Positions 43,376 to 52,160 are shown, counted from the stretch's first letter. The stretch is DNA of 64,000 nucleotides from Halobacillus naozhouensis (GCF_029714185.1 NZ_CP121671.1:2108001-2172000); one strand, 5' to 3'. Numbers and translations: made by a program. The notes: generated by a model not told the origin, from the letters alone.

Positions 43376-44899
43376 ATGAGTCAAACATTAGAACATATGA
43401 AGGAAAAAGTGTCTTCAGGCGGTTCGCCAAAATATCACGAAAAGAATCATGAAAAGGGAAAGATGTTTGTTCGGGAACGGCTTAGACAATTATTTGATGA
43501 TAATTTAAATATTGAGGATGCTTTTTTTGCCAATTGTACAGACGGTTCTCTGCCGGCAGACGGTGTCGTAACGGGAATCGGTAAAATCAACGGGGAACAA
43601 GTTTGTGTGATGGCCAATGATTCAACTGTGAAGGCGGGTTCTTGGGGAGCTCGCACCGTTGAAAAGATTATCCGTATTCAAGAGACGGCGATGAAACTAG
43701 AGGTTCCCATGCTTTACTTAGTGGATTCAGCTGGGGCGAGAATAACTGATCAGGTTGATATGTTCCCTAACCGCAGAGGCGCTGGACGTATTTTCCATAA
43801 CCAAATCAAACTATCCGGGCGCGTACCGCAAATTTGCTTGCTTTTTGGGCCTTCAGCTGCAGGAGGAGCATACATACCTGCTTTCTGTGACATTGTCGTC
43901 ATGGTGGATGGCAATGCCTCGATGTATTTAGGTTCACCACGAATGGCAGAGAAAGTTATCGGCGAGAAGGTAACACTTGAGGAAATGGGCGGGGCTAACA
44001 TGCATTGTTCTATTTCTGGCTGTGGAGATGTGCTCGCTAAAGACGAACCGGAAGCCATTGCTTATGCAAGGAACTATTTATCCTATTTTCCTTCAAATTT
44101 CCGCAATTCAGCAAAACGGCAAGAACCTGTTAAACCAGCTTCGTTAGAAAAGACAATTTCAGAAATTATTCCAGAGAATCAAAATGCTCCCTTTAATATG
44201 TACGACCTTATCGATCGATTAATTGACGAAGGGTCATTTTGTGAAATTAAAAAGAAATTTGCTCCTGAAATTATTACAGGGTTGTCGCGAATTGACGGGC
44301 GCCCTGTCGGAATCATTGCCAATCAGCCGAGAGCAAAAGGCGGGGTTTTATTCCCTGATTCTGCCGACAAATCGGCTAAATTCATGCAGCTTTGCGATGC
44401 TTTCAATATTCCGCTGCTCTTCCTTGTAGATATTCCAGGGTTCATGATCGGAACGAAAGTAGAACGGGCAGGCATCATCCGTCATGGGGCAAAAATGTTG
44501 TCAGCGATGAGTGAAGCAACGGTACCGAAGATTTCCGTGATTGTGCGGAAAGCATATGGAGCGGGACTTTATGCAATGGCTGGACCAGCCTTTGAACCAG
44601 ATGCTTGTATAGCACTTCCTTCCGCGCAGATTGCTGTTATGGGGCCGGAGGCAGCTGTTAACGCCGTTTACGCTAATAAAATTGCTGAACTAGATGAAGC
44701 AGATCGTCCTGCTTTTATTAAAGAAAAACAAGAGGAATACAAAGAAAATATTGATATCTATCGCTTAGCTTCAGAATTAGTTGTTGATGATATTGTTCAA
44801 CCGGACCGACTGAGAGATGATTTATCATTAAGGTTTGAAGCCTATTCCAACAAAAACGTTACGTTTACGGAGCGTAAACATGGTGTTTATCCTGTATAA
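43376..44899 (+). CDS. yngE: acyl-CoA carboxylase carboxyltransferase subunit (YngE)
   Basis: 507 residues, pairs with the biotin carboxylase and carrier; probably methylcrotonyl-CoA carboxylase beta. Crotonase-like N and C halves: LVDSAGARITDQVDMFP near 110-126, FGPSAAGGAYIPAFCD near 158-173, and the GVLFPDSADKSAKFMQLCD plus RKAYGAGLYAMAGPAF segments. ATG 43376 preferred (AAGGCGGTGG upstream); GTG 43367 possible. Last gene before a strong terminator. Confidence 0.93.
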   Translation: MSQTLEHMKEKVSSGGSPKYHEKNHEKGKMFVRERLRQLFDDNLNIEDAFFANCTDGSLPADGVVTGIGKINGEQVCVMANDSTVKAGSWGARTVEKIIRIQETAMKLEVPMLYLVDSAGARITDQVDMFPNRRGAGRIFHNQIKLSGRVPQICLLFGPSAAGGAYIPAFCDIVVMVDGNASMYLGSPRMAEKVIGEKVTLEEMGGANMHCSISGCGDVLAKDEPEAIAYARNYLSYFPSNFRNSAKRQEPVKPASLEKTISEIIPENQNAPFNMYDLIDRLIDEGSFCEIKKKFAPEIITGLSRIDGRPVGIIANQPRAKGGVLFPDSADKSAKFMQLCDAFNIPLLFLVDIPGFMIGTKVERAGIIRHGAKMLSAMSEATVPKISVIVRKAYGAGLYAMAGPAFEPDACIALPSAQIAVMGPEAAVNAVYANKIAELDEADRPAFIKEKQEEYKENIDIYRLASELVVDDIVQPDRLRDDLSLRFEAYSNKNVTFTERKHGVYPV

Positions 44900-44907
44900 A
44901 GAAACAG

Positions 44908-44941
44908 AAAATCCACTACCCATTGAAGGTAGTGGATTTTT
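44908..44941. terminator. terminator shared by yngE and the convergent ligase gene
   Basis: 13-bp perfect stem AAAATCCACTACC / GGTAGTGGATTTT, seven-base loop, T tail; A/T ends make it bidirectional. Confidence 0.93.
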
Positions 44942-44948
44942 AATGCTG

Positions 44949-46904
44949 TTATTTTTTTATAGGGTGATTTTGTCCGATTGATCTGATTTTATTTACGGCA
45001 TCAGGATTCTCAAGAGCACTTAAGTCTCCAGATGGTTCATTTAAATAAGCTGATTTAATCGCCCGTCTCATGACTTTAGCATTTCGGGTTTTAGGTAAGT
45101 CCTGCACAGCAAATACTTTTTTCGGTGCAAGAGCTTTTCCCAGCTTATGGGCTAAATAATCTTTGAGTTCGTCGAGCAATGATGTCGTCTGTTCCTGTTT
45201 TAATACAACAAAAGCTACTGCTTCTTCGCCTTTGACTTCATGCGGAACGCCAATTACCCCGGCCTCAATTATAGCATCATGGGACACGAGAACGGATTCA
45301 ACTTCCGCTGGTCCTAAACGCTTTCCCGCTACGTTTAATACGTCATCGGAACGGCCGGTGATCGTGTAGTAACCTTCTTCATCAACTGTGACCCAGTCCC
45401 CATGGACCCAAGTGTCTTCAAATCTGTTCCAGTAGGATTGTTCATATCGTTGATTATCTTTATAGAATCCTTTAGTCATTCCCACCCATGGTTGTTTTAA
45501 AACGAGCTCGCCAACTTCATTGACAAGCGATTGACCATTGTCGTCATATACATCAACGTCCATGCCTGGCAAAGCTGCATTAAAGGTAACGGGCTGAATA
45601 GGCTTAACGAGGACATTTCCAAATATCCCGCCGGAAACCTCAGTTCCACCAGAGTAGTTAAAAATAGGGACATGGGAATGACCAACATTTTTAAATAACC
45701 AATGCCACGGTTCAGGATTCCAAGGTTCTCCCGTTGATCCGATTAGCTTTAATGAGGATAAGTCATGTTTTTCTATCCAATCCAGCCCATGCTTGATCAT
45801 GGATCGAATTAGAGTTGGAGAAATACCAAGATGTGTCACCTGATAACGCTCGACCAGTTCCCACAAACGGTCTGGCTGTGGGTAGTCAGGAGTTCCTTCA
45901 AACATAACAATTGAGGCACCATTCATTAAGCCCCCATAGACGAGAAAAGGCCCCATCATCCATCCCATATCGGTATACCAGAAAATCGTATCCTCTGAAG
46001 TAACGTCCATACACATCCCTGCATCAAAAGCAGATTTGATGGGGAAACCGGCATGTGTATGAAGCACTCCCTTAGGCTTTCCTGTTGTTCCAGAAGTATA
46101 AATGAGCATGTAAGGATCATCAGCTGAGGTTGATTTCGTCTCATAAGTTTTATTGTGATCTTTCACTTGATTAAATGTCAGATCACGCTTGTCCTTCCAG
46201 GTAACATTCTGTTGGGTACGCTCAACTACGATTACGTGCTCGAGCGTTTCACAAGCATCGGCAGCCTGGTCAGCTTCGTCTTTCATATTAATAGATTTGC
46301 CCCTGCGATAAAAACCGTCGGCAGTAATTAATACTTTTGACTCGGCAGCCTGGATTCGTGTCGCTATAGCTTCAGATTTGTATCCAGAAAAGGTCGGGCA
46401 AAATATCGCGCCGATTTTCGAAACCGCCAGCATGGAAATCAGCGTTTCAGGAAGCATTGGCAAGTAGATGGTCACAACATCGCCTTTTCCTAAGCCTAGT
46501 TTCTCTAATCCGTTTGAAAACGCATTCACTTCCTCGTAGAGTTCAGCATACGTGAATGAACGTTTTGCCCCATCGTCACCTTCCCAATATAGGGCGATAT
46601 CATTTTTTTTCTCGTCTTTGCGGGCCCATTTATCCAGGGCATTGTGAACCACATTCATCTTTCCGTTTACAAACCAATCAGGATATTTAATTCCAGAGGA
46701 GAGATCAAGTGTTTTTGAATAGTGCTGATCCCACTCGATACCAAGTTCTGATACCGCTTGGTCCCAAAACCATCCTATATCTTCGGTCGATTTTTTTTGA
46801 AAAGCATCATAATCTTCATAACCGTGTTTTTTCATCCATTTGTAGAGTCGCGTGTTTCGTATTTGTTCATTTGTAGGAACCCATGCAGCTTCATATGTAG
46901 ACAT
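44949..46904 (-). CDS. AMP-forming acetyl-/acetoacetyl-CoA synthetase family protein
   Basis: 651 residues. The AcsA-like N-terminal cap is followed by YTSGTTGKPKGVLHTHAG near 270-287, YTDMGWMMGP near 313 and GRSDDVLNVAGKRLGPAEVE near 524-543; the catalytic lysine lies in TRNAKVMRRA near 617. Length and NVAGKR (NVSGHR in classical AcsA) leave acetate, propionate or acetoacetate open. Standing next to a leucine module that yields acetoacetate, acetoacetyl-CoA synthetase is attractive. A cre box covers the -35 region. AGGAGG precedes ATG 46904. Confidence 0.85.
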   Translation of the reverse strand: MSTYEAAWVPTNEQIRNTRLYKWMKKHGYEDYDAFQKKSTEDIGWFWDQAVSELGIEWDQHYSKTLDLSSGIKYPDWFVNGKMNVVHNALDKWARKDEKKNDIALYWEGDDGAKRSFTYAELYEEVNAFSNGLEKLGLGKGDVVTIYLPMLPETLISMLAVSKIGAIFCPTFSGYKSEAIATRIQAAESKVLITADGFYRRGKSINMKDEADQAADACETLEHVIVVERTQQNVTWKDKRDLTFNQVKDHNKTYETKSTSADDPYMLIYTSGTTGKPKGVLHTHAGFPIKSAFDAGMCMDVTSEDTIFWYTDMGWMMGPFLVYGGLMNGASIVMFEGTPDYPQPDRLWELVERYQVTHLGISPTLIRSMIKHGLDWIEKHDLSSLKLIGSTGEPWNPEPWHWLFKNVGHSHVPIFNYSGGTEVSGGIFGNVLVKPIQPVTFNAALPGMDVDVYDDNGQSLVNEVGELVLKQPWVGMTKGFYKDNQRYEQSYWNRFEDTWVHGDWVTVDEEGYYTITGRSDDVLNVAGKRLGPAEVESVLVSHDAIIEAGVIGVPHEVKGEEAVAFVVLKQEQTTSLLDELKDYLAHKLGKALAPKKVFAVQDLPKTRNAKVMRRAIKSAYLNEPSGDLSALENPDAVNKIRSIGQNHPIKK

Positions 46905-46946
46905 AATAAACCTCCTAGTAACATGCTCATTATCAGAAATATCCTA

Positions 46947-46975
46947 ATTATAGTATAACTGAAAACGTTTCATAA
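46947..46975 (-). promoter_or_regulatory. promoter of the acyl-CoA synthetase gene
   Basis: On the minus strand TTATGA, 17-base spacer, TATAAT (46952-46947). The weak -35 is overlapped by the cre box. Confidence 0.6.
46960..46972 (-). promoter_or_regulatory. cre site (CcpA)
   Basis: TGAAAACGTTTCA, perfectly palindromic around CG and a full match to the catabolite response element consensus. Placement over the -35/spacer predicts glucose repression, as for B. subtilis acsA. Confidence 0.88.
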
Positions 46976-47039
46976 ATGAATGATACTTCAGGTGATTTTG
47001 AAAAATATCTGCTAAGACAGGGATAGATTTCTCCTAACG

Positions 47040-47048
47040 TGGTATAAT
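47040..47048 (+). promoter_or_regulatory. possible extended -10 promoter of the sqdB-like operon
   Basis: TGGTATAAT, an extended -10 element without a good -35, 174 bases before the start. The rest of the 46976-47221 gap is AT-rich; a small repeat AGAATGTTATTCT at 47163-47175 is the only other structure I see. Confidence 0.4.
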
Positions 47049-47221
47049 TTAATTGTTTTGTCAGTCATTTAGTGATAAAGTCAAAATCGGATGAAAGTCG
47101 AGAGGGAATAACGAATATTTCCAAGATCATTAGAAACATTTATTATTACCATCGATTTTAAAAGAATGTTATTCTATAAGTGAAATAGCCACTTGTAGAT
47201 ATGGAATTTAGGAGGTAGATT

Positions 47222-48370
47222 ATGAGAATTATTGTAGCAGGGGGAGATGGGTTCTGTGGTTGGCCAACCGCATTGTACCTATCCAAACAAGGACATGACG
47301 TCACCATTGTAGATAACTTGGTACGCAGAAAGATTGATGACGAGTTAAATTCTAATTCTGTAACACCAATTGCAACATTAGAAGAACGAGTAGAAAAGTG
47401 GGAAGAGTTGACCGGAAAAGAGATTCAAACGTTCACTGGGGATCTAAATCATTACGATTTTCTACGTGAAGTATTCCGCCAGACAAATCCTGATGCTTTC
47501 GTACATTTTGCTGAGCAGCGTTCAGCTCCATACTCTATGATTGATCGCGAACACGCAGTTTACACGCAGTCAAATAATGTGATCGGGAACTTAAACGTCC
47601 TTTATGCGATCAAAGAATTTGCTCCGGAATGTCACCTTATTAAATTAGGAACTATGGGAGAATATGGGACACCGAATATTGATATAGAAGAAGGGTATAT
47701 TGAAATCGAACACAAAGGACGGAAAGATTTGCTTCCTTATCCGAAACAGCCTGGTTCGTTTTATCATTTATCAAAAGTACATGATAGCCATAATATTATG
47801 TTTGCATGTAAAATCTGGGGTATCCGTGCAACTGACTTAAATCAAGGTGTTGTTTATGGATTACATACAGAGGAAACGAAAATGGACCCTGTACTCGCAA
47901 ACCGTGTTGATTACGATGGGGTGTACGGAACTGCCTTGAATCGTTTTATCAATCAAGCTGCAATTGGTCATGATATTACGGTATATGGCAGCGGTGGACA
48001 GACACGTGCCTTTTTAAACATTGAAGATACAGTGCGTTGTGTGGAAATTGCCGCAGAAAATCCGGCAGACCAAGGCGAATTTCGCGTGTTCAACCAATTT
48101 ACGGAGTGGTTCTCCGTAAATGATCTGGCTGAGAGAGTTCAGAAAATCGCTAAAGAAGAGGGACTTGACACACAAGTTAAGAAGATTGAAAACCCTCGCA
48201 TTGAATCAGAAGAACATTATTATAATGCAGTAAACACGAAACTTCGTGATCTTGGTCTTGAACCACACCTGCTAACAGATGATGTGATTCGGGATATTTT
48301 ACGGGTAGCTGTAGAGAATAAAGAACGAATTATTGAAGAGAATGTTTTACCATCTATAACTTGGAAGTAA
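47222..48370 (+). CDS. sqdB: UDP-sulfoquinovose synthase (SqdB/SQD1 family)
   Basis: 382-residue NAD-dependent SDR enzyme that in known systems makes UDP-sulfoquinovose from UDP-glucose and sulfite. The N-terminal nucleotide loop GGDGFCGWPTALYLS is the family hallmark, unlike the GGAGFIG of ordinary epimerases. The active-site residues T144 (KLGTMGEYGTPN) and Y181-x3-K185 (FYHLSKVHDSHN) sit one position from plant SQD1 T145, Y182, K186. TRAFLNIEDTVRC near 259 is also typical. A strong AGGAGGTAG precedes ATG 47222. The glycosyltransferase follows 13 bases later. Confidence 0.92.
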   Translation: MRIIVAGGDGFCGWPTALYLSKQGHDVTIVDNLVRRKIDDELNSNSVTPIATLEERVEKWEELTGKEIQTFTGDLNHYDFLREVFRQTNPDAFVHFAEQRSAPYSMIDREHAVYTQSNNVIGNLNVLYAIKEFAPECHLIKLGTMGEYGTPNIDIEEGYIEIEHKGRKDLLPYPKQPGSFYHLSKVHDSHNIMFACKIWGIRATDLNQGVVYGLHTEETKMDPVLANRVDYDGVYGTALNRFINQAAIGHDITVYGSGGQTRAFLNIEDTVRCVEIAAENPADQGEFRVFNQFTEWFSVNDLAERVQKIAKEEGLDTQVKKIENPRIESEEHYYNAVNTKLRDLGLEPHLLTDDVIRDILRVAVENKERIIEENVLPSITWK

Positions 48371-48383
48371 GGGGTTAACTGCT

Positions 48384-49547
48384 TTGAAGATCGCCATCAT
48401 AACAGAGACATTTTTGCCATCAACGGATGGAGTCGTAACAAGGCTGAAGGAAGCAATTAAATATTTGCGCAAACAAGATCATGACGTTATTGTTATTGCT
48501 CCAGACCTGGGTGTAACAGAATATGAGGGTGCGATTGTCGAAGGCGTGAAGACTACGACAATGCCTTTTTACCGTTCTAAAAAGTTTTCTATGCCTCAGA
48601 AAAAGGTGAAAAAGCTGCTTCAAAAGCATAACCCTGACTTGGTTCACGTCGTTAACCCTGCTTTTGTGGGAGCGGCGGGGGTTTATTATGCCAGCAAGCT
48701 GAATTTCCCTTTACTTGCTTCTTATCATACACATGTACCTAAATATTTAAATTATTATCGTCTATACCCATTTGTCCCTGCAGTATGGTGGTATTTTCGA
48801 AAGCTGCACAACTTCGCAGATCTGAATTTATGTACCTCGAAGGCTATTCAGGGCGAACTATTCGAGAAAAATTTCCACAATGTCCATGTATGGGACAGGG
48901 GAGTTGCCATTGATCATTACCATCCTCATCATAAAAATGAGGCAATGCGAGAACGACTTTCTGGTGGTGAACCTGGCAATAAACTTCTTGTTTTTGTTGG
49001 GAGACTGGCACCGGAGAAGGAAATTGAAAAGATAAAACCGCTTCTCGAAAAACGTGATGATCTGTCCCTGGCTATTGTAGGAGATGGACCGAATAAGGAA
49101 GCACTTGAGAATACATTTGCCGATACAAAGACCATCTTTACCGGTTTACTTCATGGAGATGAATTAGCTCAAGCCTTCGCTTCTTCTGATGCTTTAATTT
49201 TCCCGTCTGTAACGGAAACATTAGGACTTGTCATTTTAGAATCAATGGCTTCTGGATTGCCAGTAATTGCGGCGAAGAGCGGACCGACAATGGAACAGGT
49301 AGAAGATGGACGTACAGGTCTATTATTTGAAAATGAAAACACGGACAGCATGATTGAGGCTGTCGATCGTTTAGAAGATGAACAGCTATATCAGCACTTA
49401 AGCAAAAATGCCAGAGAAGAAGCAGAAAAACACAGTTGGCAGAAACCAGCCAAGCAAATTCTCGATTATTATCATCAAACTTTAGAGGTTTATCAACAAA
49501 ACCAGGCAAAAACAACAAAAAAATCAAAGATTAAAGTCACAGAGTAA
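48384..49547 (+). CDS. sqdX: GT4 glycosyltransferase, SqdX-like sulfoquinovosyltransferase
   Basis: 387 residues, GT-B fold. N-terminal IITETFLPSTDGVVTRLKEA is like SqdX and MgtA-type diacylglycerol glycosyltransferases; the donor-side motif appears as FVGRLAPEKEIEKIKPL near 210, and FPSVTETLGLVILESMASG near 275 is the E-x7-E motif. Linked to sqdB with a short gap, the likely product is sulfoquinovosyl diacylglycerol. Alone it could be a glucosyl- or mannosyltransferase. TTG 48384 start after AAGGGG. The basic Lys/Thr-rich C-terminus overlaps the terminator. Confidence 0.85.
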   Translation: MKIAIITETFLPSTDGVVTRLKEAIKYLRKQDHDVIVIAPDLGVTEYEGAIVEGVKTTTMPFYRSKKFSMPQKKVKKLLQKHNPDLVHVVNPAFVGAAGVYYASKLNFPLLASYHTHVPKYLNYYRLYPFVPAVWWYFRKLHNFADLNLCTSKAIQGELFEKNFHNVHVWDRGVAIDHYHPHHKNEAMRERLSGGEPGNKLLVFVGRLAPEKEIEKIKPLLEKRDDLSLAIVGDGPNKEALENTFADTKTIFTGLLHGDELAQAFASSDALIFPSVTETLGLVILESMASGLPVIAAKSGPTMEQVEDGRTGLLFENENTDSMIEAVDRLEDEQLYQHLSKNAREEAEKHSWQKPAKQILDYYHQTLEVYQQNQAKTTKKSKIKVTE

Positions 49548-49565
49548 AGGCTCTGTGACTTTTTC
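49533..49565 (+). terminator. terminator overlapping the sqdX-like stop
   Basis: 12-bp stem AAAGTCACAGAG / CTCTGTGACTTT, T tail; the left arm is within the last codons. Confidence 0.94.
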
Positions 49566-49892
49566 TGTTTGCGATATAAACATTCTCACTTGAAACTTAG
49601 TAGCAACTCCGAAAGTAAAATAAAACAAACCAAAACATCATCAAGTTTTTTTTTATCTAAATAAATTTCAATAGTTAAAGCAAACAAGCATCATAGTAAA
49701 AGAATAGCAAGCGTTTGTACAAATGTACATTAGGTCACGTATCGTCATTTATATTCTGAAGAGTACAGGGTTGACGTGGCTACTTTAGTTGGCAGTAAAA
49801 GAAATCAAGTGCATAGAGCAGTGTGAAGTCTTTGTGAATAACCATTTTATTATTTGTATTAAATTAACGAATCAGTTATTTTAAGTAGTGAA
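49566..49892. other. AT-rich intergenic region before the P450 gene
   Basis: About 330 bases without a credible coding frame. It has an A/T run near 49647-49654 and the repeat TGTACAAATGTACA at 49716-49729. A regulatory role is possible; nothing decisive is seen. Confidence 0.4.
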
Positions 49893-49906
49893 TGACCGCT
49901 CAGTCA
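49893..49906 (+). promoter_or_regulatory. putative TetR-type operator before P450
   Basis: TGACCGCTCAGTCA, an imperfect palindrome of the kind TetR-family repressors use, 53 bases before the P450 start. No regulator gene is adjacent. Confidence 0.4.
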
Positions 49907-49958
49907 ACCTTTATTGTCATGGTAACGAAGACGAATGAATTAGAGAGGGGAAGAAAAC

Positions 49959-51179
49959 ATGTCATACAAAAATGGAAGCAATGAAACTTATGTAAAGCTA
50001 TTTTCATCTGAGTTCAACCAAGACCCTTACCCAACTTTCAGTAAACTGAGACAGGAGGATCCAATCCATCAAACGTTATTGCCAAACGGCCAGTATTCTT
50101 GGATTATAACGCGCTATGAAGATGCTGTAGCCGTTCTAAAAGATCCCCGATTTATTAAGGACTATACTTCTTTTCCAGGGGAGGAAGAACAAGAGGAAGA
50201 GCAGGCAGTTTCGAATATATTTGTCAAAAACATGCTTTTTTCTGATCCACCTGATCACAGACGGCTGCGGGGGCTCGTTCAAAAGGCTTTTACACCCAAA
50301 ATGATTGAAGGTCTAAGAGGAAGAATTGAAGAAATTACTAATGAATTGCTTAATAAGGTCCAGTCAAAAGGTGAAATGAATTTAATTGATGACTTCGCAT
50401 TTCCCTTACCGATTATTATCATTTGTGAAATGCTAGGTGTTCCCAGTCAGGACCGTGACAAGTTTCGAACCTGGTCGAATACGCTTGTAGAAGCCTCTAA
50501 TGATCCAGAAGAAGCTGCGCAACTCCAAACACATATGACAGAATTTGTGATGTATCTCAGACAGTTATGTGCTGCACGACGCCAGGAGCCTGAAGATGAT
50601 ATGATTAGTAAACTAATTCAATCTGAAGAAGAAGGAGACAGCCTTTCTGAGCAGGAACTTTATGGCGTAATCTCTTTATTAATCATAGCTGGACACGAGA
50701 CAACCGTTAATCTAATTACAAATGGGGTATTTGCATTACTCGAAAATCCTGAACAAAAAGCACAGCTAATAAACGATCCGTCTTTAATAGAGTCCGCTCT
50801 GGAAGAATTCCTTCGTTACAATGGTCCAGTTGAATTCAGCACGGACAGATGGGCTGCTGATGCTGTGGAATTACGGGGTAAAACCATTGCAAAAGGAGAC
50901 CACGTGATCGTCGCACTGGACTCCGCAAATCGCGATCCAGAACAGTTTTCGGATCCAGAAGTTTTTGATATTACCCGCGGTAAAAGCAAACACCTTTCTT
51001 TTGGAAAAGGAATTCACTTTTGTCTGGGGGCTCCACTTGCCAGATTAGAAGCAGAAGTGGCTGTGACAAATTTATTAAGACGTATGCCTGATCTCCAAAT
51101 CAATTCTGCTCCTGAAACATTGGAGTGGCGCCCTGGTATTCTGATGCGTGGTTTAAAAGAATTGCCTGTAGCATTTTGA
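49959..51179 (+). CDS. cytochrome P450 (CYP107-like)
   Basis: 406-residue soluble class I P450. I-helix AGHETTVNL near 243-251, the ExxR in EEFLRY near 284, and heme loop FGKGIHFCLGAPLARLE with thiolate C355. No membrane anchor. Resembles B. subtilis BioI/PksS-type enzymes that act on fatty acyl or polyketide substrates. It stands alone: no ferredoxin, reductase or biosynthetic gene is next to it. GAGAGGGG precedes ATG 49959. Confidence 0.95.
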   Translation: MSYKNGSNETYVKLFSSEFNQDPYPTFSKLRQEDPIHQTLLPNGQYSWIITRYEDAVAVLKDPRFIKDYTSFPGEEEQEEEQAVSNIFVKNMLFSDPPDHRRLRGLVQKAFTPKMIEGLRGRIEEITNELLNKVQSKGEMNLIDDFAFPLPIIIICEMLGVPSQDRDKFRTWSNTLVEASNDPEEAAQLQTHMTEFVMYLRQLCAARRQEPEDDMISKLIQSEEEGDSLSEQELYGVISLLIIAGHETTVNLITNGVFALLENPEQKAQLINDPSLIESALEEFLRYNGPVEFSTDRWAADAVELRGKTIAKGDHVIVALDSANRDPEQFSDPEVFDITRGKSKHLSFGKGIHFCLGAPLARLEAEVAVTNLLRRMPDLQINSAPETLEWRPGILMRGLKELPVAF

Positions 51180-51183
51180 TTGA

Positions 51184-51226
51184 AAAAACACTGCTGGATA
51201 ATTGTTAATTGTTCAGCAGTGTTTTT
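51184..51226 (+). terminator. P450 terminator
   Basis: 13-bp stem AAAAACACTGCTG / CAGCAGTGTTTTT. Confidence 0.92.
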
Positions 51227-51244
51227 CATTTTGTTATAAAAGGG

Positions 51245-51640
51245 TTATTTTTCTGCATAGAGATCTGTTGTTGTTTTTTCTCTTGAAGATAAACCTTTCA
51301 GAATCATTTTCTTCATGTAACCATGGAATAAAAACTCTCCGATGGTAATGGCTACGGCTAAAAAGAAAGATACGGTTCCTAACGGTACGGATTCTTCAAA
51401 TAATAAGGATCCTAAAAGCCAGATCCCGAGAGACGCTACCCCCATATCAGCTATTGTCGCTATCATATTCCCTAACTTAGGTAAGATTAACAAATCACCT
51501 ACTATAAACGAAACAATTGTTAAACCTATGCTTGTAATTAGGATATCCGCCAAGGAGATTCCAAAGAAGACCCCTAAAAAAAACCATAATATTGCCGTCA
51601 TCATCACAAGTTTTATGAAAAATGCTTTAATATACCTCAT
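51245..51640 (-). CDS. DUF2512 (YndM-like) membrane protein
   Basis: 131 residues with four predicted spans covering most of the chain and a short polar tail. The pattern MRYIKAFFIKLVMMTAILWF..G.FFG and LILPKLGNMIATIADMGVA matches the DUF2512/YndM group, found in spore formers; function unknown. GAAGGAGGAAA precedes ATG 51640. Confidence 0.8.
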   Translation of the reverse strand: MRYIKAFFIKLVMMTAILWFFLGVFFGISLADILITSIGLTIVSFIVGDLLILPKLGNMIATIADMGVASLGIWLLGSLLFEESVPLGTVSFFLAVAITIGEFLFHGYMKKMILKGLSSREKTTTDLYAEK

Positions 51641-51872
51641 GATTTCCTCCTTCGATTAACTTTAAATTATTTTGTCCTGTTTCTTAAGCTTTAATCGCAT
51701 GAATAACTTGAATAAAATGCGCTTATTTATAGTTGTTTCCAGGAAGTCCGTAAATGTCATGTTCCAAGATAAGGTAATAAATCCTTCTCAACAAGACTGA
51801 ATACAAGGCGAATGAAATGACAATACATACACACACTACTATGGATGTTTTAATTAGAAAGGAGAAATGAAC

Positions 51873-52103
51873 ATGGCACAGCAACAAGCTCAACAATCTC
51901 TTCAACAAATTGCTCAAATCGCTCAGCAACTTCAACAGCAAGAACAGCAAAATGCTCAACAGCTTCAGCAATCACAACAGCAAGGTGGAGCTAACATGAG
52001 CTCTCAACAGCCAATGGCTCAGCGCGAACAAAATGCTGCCCAGCAGCTTCAGCAAATTCAACAACTTGCACAGCAATGTCAGCAGCAAATGAACCAACAA
52101 TAA
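51873..52103 (+). CDS. glutamine-rich low-complexity protein
   Basis: 76 residues, 39 of them glutamine, built from repeats such as AQQLQQ, IAQ and LQQ with Ala, Leu, Ile, Ser; a single Cys near the end, no aromatic residue. AAGGAG is nine bases before ATG 51873; an in-frame ATG at 51867 is too close to it. The hydrophobic spacing could give a coiled coil or amyloid-like polymer. It recalls Gln-rich spore proteins (coat or gamma-type SASP) without being a recognisable homologue. A strong terminator follows, so it is a single-gene unit. Confidence 0.8.
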   Translation: MAQQQAQQSLQQIAQIAQQLQQQEQQNAQQLQQSQQQGGANMSSQQPMAQREQNAAQQLQQIQQLAQQCQQQMNQQ

Positions 52104-52133
52104 GTAGTAAATACAGGTAAATAACTGTCATCT

Positions 52134-52160
52134 AGTCCCGTATCACTGTGATACGGGACT
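52134..52160 (+). terminator. terminator after the Gln-rich gene
   Basis: 12-bp stem AGTCCCGTATCA / TGATACGGGACT with a very short loop and AT-rich tail. Confidence 0.85.

Noticed and set aside
51867..52103. Gln-rich frame as an out-of-frame CAG-repeat artefact
   Set aside because: A good ribosome site, normal start and stop, and own terminator support a real gene.
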